From assembly GCA_035547915.1 (NCBI GenBank), contig DASZTS010000027.1, positions 1 to 64,000 of the forward strand: 64,000 nucleotides of DNA, in the 5' to 3' direction. The stretch's first letter is position 1. Each line of letters begins with the position of its first letter. Below the pieces are notes generated by a model. That model had not been told where the DNA came from. It saw only the letters and a list, made by a program, of their open reading frames with translations, and did no database searches. The translations under genes were made by a program, and so were the position numbers. Origin of the DNA: DASSFG01 sp035547915. GTDB lineage: Bacteria > Planctomycetota > Planctomycetia > Pirellulales > JAICIG01. Shown here piece by piece: positions 16,241 to 23,121 of the stretch.

Positions 16241-16765
16241 CTGGTTCACGGCCGCGGTTTCCGCGGCGATTGCGGTGGGTGATTGACGGAGGGTCTTTAA
16301 CAGCATTTCCAACGCGACGTATAAGTCGGTCGTCGTCAGGATGCCGACGAGGTTCGTGTTCGAGACCACGGGCAGGCAGTTGATCCCGTAGCCGCACATC
16401 AGGTCGATCGCCTGTCCCAGCGGCGCCTCGGGCGAGATCGTCACCAGGTCGGTGCTCATGATCTCGGCGGCCGTCACGCTCTTCAAGACATCCTCTTCCG
16501 GATAGCGGCCGGGGCCGAAGCAGCGGATCACGTCGCGGTCGCTCACCACGCCCAGCAGATTGCCGTCGGCGTCGGTCACCAGCGGATGACGGAATTCCTT
16601 GGCGTGAAACAGCCGGACCAGCTCCAGCAAGGTCGTATCCCCGGCGACGCAGGCCGGGTTGGCGGTCATGACATCGCCGACCGAGACAATCTCGGACGTG
16701 CCGTCTTGCCTCAAACGGCTGCACAGCTCGGCTAATTGCGTGCGTTTGCGATCGAGTCGGTCCAT
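16238..16765 (-). CDS. CBS-domain pair protein
   Basis: 175 residues from the ATG at 16765. Two CBS domains fill most of it: the first at about 30-90 (VGDVMTANPACVAGDTTLLE; PLVTDADGNLLGVVSDRDVI), the second at about 105-165 (AAEIMSTDLVTISPEAPLGQ; LVGILTTTDLY). CBS pairs bind adenosyl nucleotides and act as sensors. Here there is no attached enzyme or transporter, so it is a stand-alone regulatory module. The frame is open to 16927, but the extra residues have no CBS homology. The stop codon lies in the dispersed repeat array. Confidence 0.85.
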   Translation of the reverse strand: MDRLDRKRTQLAELCSRLRQDGTSEIVSVGDVMTANPACVAGDTTLLELVRLFHAKEFRHPLVTDADGNLLGVVSDRDVIRCFGPGRYPEEDVLKSVTAAEIMSTDLVTISPEAPLGQAIDLMCGYGINCLPVVSNTNLVGILTTTDLYVALEMLLKTLRQSPTAIAAETAAVNQ

Positions 16766-16910
16766 GCCGAAGATCTCGCTTTCGACCAGTGGATTGATCG
16801 GAACGGTCGCGCTCGCCCGCACTGCCCGGCGGTGCCAAGAGCCTCTCGCCCGGCGAAGCGCGCAGCCCGCGCGACTGTCCGTCTGGAAACATAGCTCACG
16901 CTCGGCGAAC

Positions 16911-16939
16911 TTGCCAACGCGGCACACGGGCAGTAGATT
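16911..16939 (+). promoter_or_regulatory. predicted promoter of tRNA-Ser
   Basis: TTGCCA at 16911-16916, a 17-bp spacer and TAGATT at 16934-16939, ending 14 bases before the mature tRNA. Spacing and position fit a sigma-70-type promoter. Confidence 0.5.
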
Positions 16940-16953
16940 CAGACATGCCTTTC

Positions 16954-17035
16954 GGAGGGTAAGCGAATGGCTAGCGGCCTGACTCGAAATCAGGTGCCGG
17001 GAAACCGGTTGAGGGTTCGAATCCCTTGCCCTCCG
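16954..17035 (+). tRNA. tRNA-Ser(CGA)
   Basis: An acceptor stem GGAGGGT pairs with GCCCTCC at the 3' side, with discriminator G. The anticodon loop ctcgaaa gives anticodon CGA, reading UCG. A long variable arm (TGCCGGGAAACCGGT) marks class II tRNA-Ser. The T loop TTCGAAT is standard. CCA is not encoded. A terminator follows 17 bases downstream, then phage-like debris, consistent with past use of this tRNA as an integration site. Confidence 0.95.
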
Positions 17036-17052
17036 CCTTGACGAAAGAGAAA

Positions 17053-17079
17053 CCCCCGCAACGACTTGCGGGGGTTTTT
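17053..17079 (+). terminator. intrinsic terminator after tRNA-Ser
   Basis: CCCCCGCAA at 17053-17061, a four-base loop, TTGCGGGGG at 17066-17074 and five T residues. A strong factor-independent terminator. Confidence 0.9.
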
Positions 17080-17158
17080 GATGCGCTAGATTGTGGCCTT
17101 TGAAGTGACAGCCAAACTCGCCTAACCGGCTGCCGCGGCTGTTTTCAAATCACTGCGA

Positions 17159-17902
17159 TTGCGTGGCCCAAAGCTTGGGTCATCCATGATATGGGATAGC
17201 CGGCGCTGGGCTGAAGACACGACGCGCCTGATGGAGACGCTCGCGCGTGACGTGTTCCATTGGAACTGGAAGCAAGCCGCGAAGTATCGAGCGATGAGGG
17301 AAGTCATTAGCTTCGCTCGATCGAGCGGCAGCGAATCCGGCGTTAAGGCAATGGTCAACCTGGCGCGTTCTGAGCCAGGCATTGCCGTTCAAAGCTTCTC
17401 GACGTATTCCAGCAAGCCGGCGTGGCCCTGCTACTCGACAACAGCGTTACGCTCTCGGCTGGCCTGTTCCGCGGCACGGCTCAGCAGTGGGCGGCCGGGT
17501 TCGCGCCCGAACTGGCCCGAGAAGTGGTAAGCACGTCACGGGAACTGGTGCAAGCCGCGCTCGTATCGGCCAACGGCGACGCGCGACGCATTCGCGATGC
17601 CCTGGCAACGATCTTTATGAGCGACAGCAGATTAGAGGCAATCAGTGCGACGGAGGGTAACCAGAGCGGTTTCGGCGCCAGAGCATGCCGCGGTCGTCTT
17701 CATCCATTCGGACGATTCCAAGCCGCGGTTAGTGCCAATCTGGAGAACGGCCCGCGATGCTCGGGTTTGCGATCGCTGCGCGCCGCTGGCCGGACGATCA
17801 CGCGACTATTGGGGCTCGTTCGCGCCGATGGGGCCACCGATGTACCCGGTATGCCGATGCTGGATCGAGTGGCTCAATGCCAGAGCGTGGGCGGCAGCGT
17901 AA
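17159..17902 (+). pseudogene. phage head morphogenesis (SPP1 gp7 / Mu F-like) protein, frameshifted
   Basis: Three successive plus-strand frames join into one protein. The first, from about 17159, reads RLMETLARDVFHWNWKQAAK. The second, from about 17415, reads ALLLDNSVTLSAGLFRGTAQ and continues to DSRLEAISATE. The third, from about 17645, reads EHAAVVFIHSD, then ARDARVCDRCAPLAG and PPMYPVCRCWIEW. The last part is the hallmark C-terminal cysteine motif of phage minor head proteins. At least two frameshifts separate the parts, so the gene is dead. It lies directly after tRNA-Ser and its terminator and is probably the remnant of a prophage or phage-derived island. No portal, capsid or integrase remains in the window. 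Confidence 0.7.
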
Positions 17903-17957
17903 AGGCGCGGCAGGCCAGATTTTTGCGGCCGGCACGGCGCTCCGCTAAGCTGAGGGG

Positions 17958-18416
17958 ATGACCCGACGGTTTCAGTTCAGCTTGAAGGCGTTGTTCATTC
18001 TCACCTTCTTCGTGAGCCTGCCGTATGGTTGGCATGCTTGGCGACAGGCGCAATTCGCGAAGCCGTACCGGCGCATTAATGCATTTCGGGCGCTTGGGGG
18101 TACCTGTGATACGAAGATCGTTACAGACGACAGGGAGGACGTTCCGGGCGACGGGGCGCAAGCAATGCCAAGGTTTTACCTGACCGCCATTCATCTGGGC
18201 GACTCTAGGATGACCGACAAGGATATGCCACTAATTGAGCCGGTCACGACACTCCGAACACTTGATCTAAGCGGGACGAAGATTACCGACGCCAGCTTGA
18301 AATGCCTCTGGGGGCTAAAGAAATTAAAGCTGCTCGATTTGCGAGACACTCCAGTTACAGATTCCGGCGTAGCTGACCTCCAAAAGCGACTACCGGACTG
18401 CGAGATTTCGCGCTAG
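17958..18416 (+). CDS. small membrane-anchored leucine-rich repeat protein, MTRRFQF family
   Basis: 152 residues. The N-terminus MTRRFQFSLKALFILTFFVS gives a basic leader and one membrane segment (about 10-27). Residues 75-150 are two or three RNI-like leucine-rich repeats (LRTLDLSGTKITDASLKCL; LKLLDLRDTPVTDSGVADLQ). It is a miniature of the larger LRR proteins elsewhere in the window. Two further small membrane genes follow after gaps of two and four bases, so this is the first gene of a three-gene operon. Confidence 0.75.
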   Translation: MTRRFQFSLKALFILTFFVSLPYGWHAWRQAQFAKPYRRINAFRALGGTCDTKIVTDDREDVPGDGAQAMPRFYLTAIHLGDSRMTDKDMPLIEPVTTLRTLDLSGTKITDASLKCLWGLKKLKLLDLRDTPVTDSGVADLQKRLPDCEISR

Positions 18417-18418
18417 CC

Positions 18419-18703
18419 ATGCCCCGCCCACAATTCACTCTCCGCGCGTTGCTGGTCCTGGTGCTGGTCGTAGGGGCCTTCTTCGGTGGTATCGAACTCG
18501 GTGCCAAGCGAGAACAGAAGCGATTGGCGTCGGACCGATCCGAGCTGAAGGCCGCTCAAGATGCGCTGCAACGAACCGCCAACACGGTCCAAAGCGCTAA
18601 GACGACGCTCGACGAACAGGAGCGAAGGGTGCTCAAAGAACAAGGTGAGCGGGCGAAGATGCTGAACGAACGCGAACGTCGCCTGGCAGAGAAGGCGAAA
18701 TAA
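18419..18703 (+). CDS. small single-pass membrane protein with long coiled coil
   Basis: 94 residues. MPRPQFTLRALLVLVLVVGA is followed by a glycine-containing end of the membrane span and then about 60 charged residues in heptad-like pattern (EQKRLASDRSELKAAQDALQ; RRVLKEQGERAKMLNERERR). It starts two bases after the previous stop. It is closely similar in design to the genes at 10874 and 28951. Function unknown; probably an oligomeric membrane-tethered rod. Confidence 0.7.
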   Translation: MPRPQFTLRALLVLVLVVGAFFGGIELGAKREQKRLASDRSELKAAQDALQRTANTVQSAKTTLDEQERRVLKEQGERAKMLNERERRLAEKAK

Positions 18704-18707
18704 CCCC

Positions 18708-18905
18708 ATGCCCCGCCAGTTCTCCCTCAAGACGTTGCTGTGGCTGGCCGCTATCGGGTACGCGATCGTCGCCGTGACTCTCATATTTTATGTAATGGAA
18801 CAGCGGATCTTAGGTGGCGAGAATCCGCCGTACCCCTTCGAGCAAGACGAACTGGAGAGCTTCCACATTGCCGAAAAGCTCAAGGCTGCCCGGCGAACAC
18901 GGTAG
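18708..18905 (+). CDS. small single-pass membrane protein
   Basis: 65 residues, starting MPRQFSLKTLLWLAAIGYAI with one membrane span at about 8-29. A short acidic then basic tail follows (PFEQDELESFHIAEKLKAAR). Four bases after the previous stop, third gene of the operon. Family function unknown. Confidence 0.65.
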   Translation: MPRQFSLKTLLWLAAIGYAIVAVTLIFYVMEQRILGGENPPYPFEQDELESFHIAEKLKAARRTR

Positions 18906-19570
18906 GAGAAGAGGTAGGGTGCACGACGGTAACGTAAGTCGAACTCTGAAGAGGGTTCCCGCGCGGATCGCCCAGTCGGCATCTCGGTAGTCGACATGGG
19001 CGGCAAATTAGAGCCGGAACATCCACGTGTCATTCTATCTCCGTCAGGTAAGATCAACGAGGACATCATCTTCCGTCCCTGAACCGTCGCCGTACCCCGA
19101 CCTCCCAACCCCGCACCCCGGCGATGAAACGTTCAATCGCCGTTCTGTCCTCTCCGCCTCTTCGTAAGTGGTAGCAGAAAAAGGGTTACGGTGATCAATA
19201 CCTGTTGATCGGCAGCCCGTCTACCTAAGCCCGCTTTGGGCCGAGTGTCATCAGAAGCGCTATCAAGCGCAGGCTTTTTTGACCGGCCGCTCTTTCTCTG
19301 CGTATCGCTCCAAAAGCTGCCCATTGATCGACAAGCCATCCGCTGTGGCGACTGCGCCGACACGCATCGAAGTCACGAGTAGATTTTCTCCTCACTCAGC
19401 ACGGACGGCCTTGATCCAGTCGATCGGCCGGAGGCGTTGATCGGTGTCTTCGTCCCGCCGTTCTCATGGCGCGCACCACCTGTTCTACACAGCTCACGAC
19501 GGCTTTGCCACCGAAGGGCAGGCCGGTTGCGATTGGCAGAGCTTCCGAAATCGGCTTGCTAGCTCGACTA
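18906..19570. other. gene-poor stretch
   Basis: No supported gene in about 665 bases. A short plus-strand frame ending at about 19081 (VVDMGGKLEPEHPRVILSPS, then GKINEDIIFRP) has protein-like composition but only an internal ATG at 18997 and no recognised family. It may be the tail of a lost gene. No terminator is evident after the small-gene operon. Confidence 0.3.
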
Positions 19571-19598
19571 TTGACAGGGCGGCGCGCACGGTTATTAT
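19571..19598 (+). promoter_or_regulatory. predicted promoter of the arsR-SRPBCC operon
   Basis: A perfect -35 TTGACA at 19571-19576, a 16-bp spacer and -10 TATTAT at 19593-19598. An AT-rich patch in otherwise GC-rich DNA surrounds the -10. Confidence 0.65.
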
Positions 19599-19608
19599 TT
19601 AACTCGTT

Positions 19609-19620
19609 GGTTAATTAACC
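19609..19620. promoter_or_regulatory. candidate ArsR operator palindrome
   Basis: The perfect 12-bp palindrome GGTTAATTAACC lies ten bases after the -10 element, about where transcription would start, and 16 bases before the arsR start codon. Autoregulation by the ArsR-type protein is the natural inference. Confidence 0.5.
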
Positions 19621-19636
19621 TGTAGGTGTAATACAC

Positions 19637-20008
19637 GTGCCCGATCCGCTCAGCCAGACGTTTGCGGCACTCGCCGATCCTACGAGGCGGGCGATGCTGG
19701 CCCGGCTTTCGAAAGGCGAGGCCAATGTTTCGGACCTGGCGCAGCCCTTCCTGCGCGAAATGAGCCTGCCGGCGGTCACAAAGCACCTCAAGGTCTTGGA
19801 AAAGGCCGGCTTGATCACGAAGACGCGCGAAGCGCAATGGCGGCCGTGCAAGCTCAAGCCCGACGCCTTGAAGGACGTGGCCGATTGGATGGAGCCGTAT
19901 CGGATCTTCTGGGAGCAGAGTTTCGACCGCCTCGATGCCTATTTGAAAACCGTCACCGCCAAGAAGAAAGAAACAGGAAAGAAGAATGCCAAGCAAAAAC
20001 AAAAATAA
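19637..20008 (+). CDS. ArsR-family winged-helix transcriptional regulator
   Basis: 123 residues from a GTG start. The fold is typical: FAALADPTRRAMLARLSKGE, then the recognition helix region MSLPAVTKHLKVLEKAGLI and the wing TKTREAQWRPCKL. No metal-binding ELCVCDL motif is present, so it is not a metal sensor; this subgroup usually pairs with SRPBCC proteins. The C-terminus is a lysine-rich tail. It overlaps the downstream SRPBCC gene by 23 bases and has a well-formed promoter and palindrome upstream. Confidence 0.9.
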   Translation: MPDPLSQTFAALADPTRRAMLARLSKGEANVSDLAQPFLREMSLPAVTKHLKVLEKAGLITKTREAQWRPCKLKPDALKDVADWMEPYRIFWEQSFDRLDAYLKTVTAKKKETGKKNAKQKQK

Positions 20009-20948
20009 CCCGAACGAACTCTGCCTCACCCGCATCTACGACGCGCCCGTGCAAGCCGTCTGGGACGCTTGGACCGATCCCGAACAGGTGGCGCAGTGGT
20101 GGGGACCGCGCGGCTTCACGCTCACCACGCATGGCAAGGATCTGCGCCCCGGCGGGCATTGGACCTACACCATGCACGGCCCCGACGGCGTCGACTACCC
20201 CAACAAGACGCTGTATTACGAGGTCGAACCGTGCGCCAAGCTCGTCTACGACCACGGCGGCCACGACGACCGGCCGCCCCTCTTCCGAGTCACGGTCCTG
20301 TTCTCCGAGGTCAAAGGCGGCACGAAGATGGAGATGACCATGGCCTTCGCCAACCCCGAGGCCGCCATCGAGGCCGGCAAGTTCATCAAGAAGGCGAGCG
20401 GCGACTCCACGTGGGATCGTTTGGCCGAATACCTGGAGAAGGAGTCATCCGGCAAGGAGACCTTCGTCATCGCGAGAGCCTTCGACGTGCCGCTCGAGGT
20501 GATGTTCCAGATGTGGACCGATCCCGAACATTTTTCGCGCTGGCTGCCGCTGACGGGATTCGACATGCAATTCGTGCATGCCGACATCAAACCGGGAGGG
20601 AGCAGTCTCTACTTCATGTCCGCGGCGGACGGTGCCCACAAGATGTACGGCCGGGTCGCCTATCTGGAGATCGAGAAGCCCTCGCGCATCGTCTACACGC
20701 AACAGTTCGCCGACGAACACGGCAACGTCGCCCGCCATCCGATGGTTTCCACCTGGCCCGAAACGATGCTCACGACCGTCACCTTGACGGCCGAGGGGCC
20801 GGATCGCACGCGCGTGGCCGTCACCTGGGAGCCCCACGGAGCGACGACGCGCGAAGAGCTGGAAACGTTCCTCCGCTCCAAGGCCGGCATGACCCAAGGC
20901 TGGACGGGATCGTTCGACAAGCTGGAAGCGTACTTGGAAAACCGCTGA
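19986..20948 (+). CDS. tandem double SRPBCC/AHSA1-domain protein
   Basis: 320 residues with two AHSA1-type SRPBCC domains. The first, about 10-150, has LTRIYDAPVQAVWDAWTDPE and VAQWWGPRGF. The second, about 160-318, has FVIARAFDVPLEVMFQMWTD and FSRWLPLTGF. Single-domain versions of about 150 residues are usual; this is a fusion of two. The domains form hydrophobic ligand-binding cavities. The gene is translationally coupled to arsR, as in many bacteria, and is probably repressed by it. The ligand is unknown. Confidence 0.88.
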   Translation: MPSKNKNNPNELCLTRIYDAPVQAVWDAWTDPEQVAQWWGPRGFTLTTHGKDLRPGGHWTYTMHGPDGVDYPNKTLYYEVEPCAKLVYDHGGHDDRPPLFRVTVLFSEVKGGTKMEMTMAFANPEAAIEAGKFIKKASGDSTWDRLAEYLEKESSGKETFVIARAFDVPLEVMFQMWTDPEHFSRWLPLTGFDMQFVHADIKPGGSSLYFMSAADGAHKMYGRVAYLEIEKPSRIVYTQQFADEHGNVARHPMVSTWPETMLTTVTLTAEGPDRTRVAVTWEPHGATTREELETFLRSKAGMTQGWTGSFDKLEAYLENR

Positions 20949-21197
20949 AACGGCGGCGGGCACGAGCGGCGTCCGACGTTGGAGTGCGTAGGCTGGGATG
21001 CCTGCGCAGTCTTTCTCTCCTGCGTACGATCCGGCCGTCGCGGCCGGGGAGATTTGGGCGAAGGCACCGCGCTTGCCGATGATGCGCGGGACGCCGGCAA
21101 TACGATGTCGAAGCCGGCGGTGGGCCGGCGCCGATACCGTTCGCCGCGTGCGCGAGCAGTGGCAGGCAGCCTGCAAGGATGCGGGGAGATCAAGGCC

Positions 21198-22064
21198 ATG
21201 CGTCGATCGCTTTTGTTTCGCGTGCTGCCGCTCGTGCTGTTGGCGGCGTCCGCCAGCGTCGTCTACGGCGCCGATCAGCAACATTGGGTCGGCCGTACGG
21301 TCATGCCCAAGTCGGACCGCTTCAAACCGCGCAACGCCGGCCGCGTTTCGGCGAAGACGATCGTCTGCGTCCGCAAGGTCGACCGCGTGAAGGGAGATTG
21401 GCTGTCGGTGGGCGACGGTTGGTTGCGTGCCGACGAAGTGGTAACCGTCGAAGAGGCGGTGGCCTGGTTCACCACGCGACTCGAGCGGCGGCCGAGTTCC
21501 TACGACTATCTGAGCCGCTCCGCCGCGCGTTGCGTGCAGGGCGATTATGAAGGCGCCATCGCCGATTGCGACGAGGCCCTCCACATCAACCCGCGTCTCT
21601 ACGCCGCCTACTACCACCGCGCGGCCGCACGGGCCGAGCAGGGACAGTTCGAGGAAGCGATTCGCGATTACGATGCCGCGCTGCGGGTCAACCCGCGCTT
21701 GCTGGGAGCGTATGTCGATCGTGGCGCCGCGCGGCTCAAGCTGGGCGACGACGCGGGTTCGCTCGCCGATGCCAACCGCGCCCTGCGCTTGGCGCCGCGC
21801 GAGGCCGACGCCTACTATGTGCGCGGCATCGCGCGCTACCACCTGCGTCAATATCGCGGCGCGGTGGCCGACCTGAGCTATGTCGTGCGGACCCAACCGG
21901 CCCGGGCGGCGGCCTACGACGTGCGCGGCGCGTGCCAGATCGAACTCGGGCAGACCGACGCGGCGCTCAAGGATTTCGACAAGGCGATCGAGATCGATCC
22001 GTCGAACGCCAGCGCCGTCGCCCACCGCGATCGTCTGCGGGTGGCGCGAGCCACCACGAACTAG
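21198..22064 (+). CDS. exported tetratricopeptide-repeat protein
   Basis: 288 residues from the ATG at 21198, preceded by GGGGAGAT. A signal peptide (MRRSLLFRVLPLVLLAASAS, cleavage near residue 25) is followed by an SH3-like short region (about 28-80) and then at least five TPR units from about 95 (DYEGAIADCDEALHINPRLY; QFEEAIRDYDAALRVNPRLL; QTDAALKDFDKAIEIDPSNA). TPRs are protein-interaction scaffolds. The frame is open to 20979 but the extra sequence looks non-coding. Periplasmic or surface location is inferred. Confidence 0.85.
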   Translation: MRRSLLFRVLPLVLLAASASVVYGADQQHWVGRTVMPKSDRFKPRNAGRVSAKTIVCVRKVDRVKGDWLSVGDGWLRADEVVTVEEAVAWFTTRLERRPSSYDYLSRSAARCVQGDYEGAIADCDEALHINPRLYAAYYHRAAARAEQGQFEEAIRDYDAALRVNPRLLGAYVDRGAARLKLGDDAGSLADANRALRLAPREADAYYVRGIARYHLRQYRGAVADLSYVVRTQPARAAAYDVRGACQIELGQTDAALKDFDKAIEIDPSNASAVAHRDRLRVARATTN

Positions 22065-22270
22065 CCGCTCGTCGCCGTCGGTGTCGGGCGATTTCCTGCC
22101 AGAGCGCACGCGCTGTTGCCCGCGCGACGGCGGGCCATGCATCGCCGCGCCCGCGGCGTTAGACTGGGGGCGGCGGACGCCGGGCGGTGGCATCGACGAG
22201 CAGTGCTCGGCACGCGGCTTGCACCTCAGCCGTCATCCGCCCGACACCACCGCCCTGCTTGGATGCCGCC

Positions 22271-23110
22271 ATGAGCTATGGCTACGAAGACCGCCAGCCG
22301 CAATTCCCCCTCGGCCGCTTGCTGATCGCCGGGGTGATCGCCCTGATTTCGATCGTCTCGTACCTGGGCACCCGCAGCACGAATGAGCTGACGGGCGAGG
22401 TCCAGCACGTGAGCATGTCGGTGCAGCAGGAGATCGGCATGGGTTTGCAGGCGGTCCCCGAAATGGAGGCGCAATACGGGGGCGAAGCGTCCGATCCGCG
22501 CGGCCGGGCGCTGGTGACGAAGGTCGGCCAGCGACTGGTCGAGCACTCGGTGGCCGCCAAGAGCCACTACAAGTTCCATTTTCATCTGCTCGCCGATCCC
22601 CGGACGATCAATGCCTTCGCCCTGCCGGGCGGCCAGGTCTTCATCACCGAGGGGTTGTTTCGGCATCTGAAGACCGAAGGTCAACTCGCCGGCGTCCTCG
22701 GGCACGAGATCGGCCATGTGATCGAGCGCCATAGCGCCCAGCAACTGGCGAAGAGCCGGCTCACCGAAGGGCTGACCGGCGCGGCGGTCATCGCCTCGTA
22801 CGACCCGAACAATCCACGCAGCCGAGAGACCGCGGCGGTCGCGGCCGCCATCGGGCAGCTCGTCAACCTGCGATACGGCCGCGGCGACGAATTGCAGGCC
22901 GACGAATGGGGCGTGAAGCTGACGGCCTCCGCCGGCTACGATCCGCGGGCGATGATCGGCGTGATGGAGATCTTGGAGGAGGCGGCGCATGGGGCCGAGC
23001 CGCCCGAGTTCTTCAGCACGCACCCCAACCCCGAGCACCGGCTGAAGCGCATCAAGGAGCTCATCGCCAACGAATTCCCCGACGGTGTGCCCGACGGGCT
23101 GGAACAGTAG
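22271..23110 (+). CDS. M48-family membrane metalloprotease
   Basis: 279 residues from the ATG at 22271. One N-terminal membrane segment lies at about 15-33. The zinc site is HEIGH (His145, Glu146, His149), and the third ligand is probably in ELQADEWG. FALPGGQVFITEGL is also conserved in M48 peptidases, and FFSTHPNPEHRLKRI is the usual C-terminal signature. It is likely a membrane-anchored protease, similar to the catalytic domain of BepA/YfgC or LoiP, for envelope protein quality control. Upstream ATGs at 22187 add a non-conserved stretch and were rejected. Confidence 0.92.
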   Translation: MSYGYEDRQPQFPLGRLLIAGVIALISIVSYLGTRSTNELTGEVQHVSMSVQQEIGMGLQAVPEMEAQYGGEASDPRGRALVTKVGQRLVEHSVAAKSHYKFHFHLLADPRTINAFALPGGQVFITEGLFRHLKTEGQLAGVLGHEIGHVIERHSAQQLAKSRLTEGLTGAAVIASYDPNNPRSRETAAVAAAIGQLVNLRYGRGDELQADEWGVKLTASAGYDPRAMIGVMEILEEAAHGAEPPEFFSTHPNPEHRLKRIKELIANEFPDGVPDGLEQ

Positions 23111-23121
23111 CCCGCGGCACA

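Noticed and set aside
19133..19363. 76-codon minus-strand frame in the gap before arsR
   Set aside because: No ribosome binding site, no conserved composition.
20979..21197. Upstream extension of the TPR gene
   Set aside because: No signal peptide or homology; the ATG at 21198 begins a proper signal sequence.
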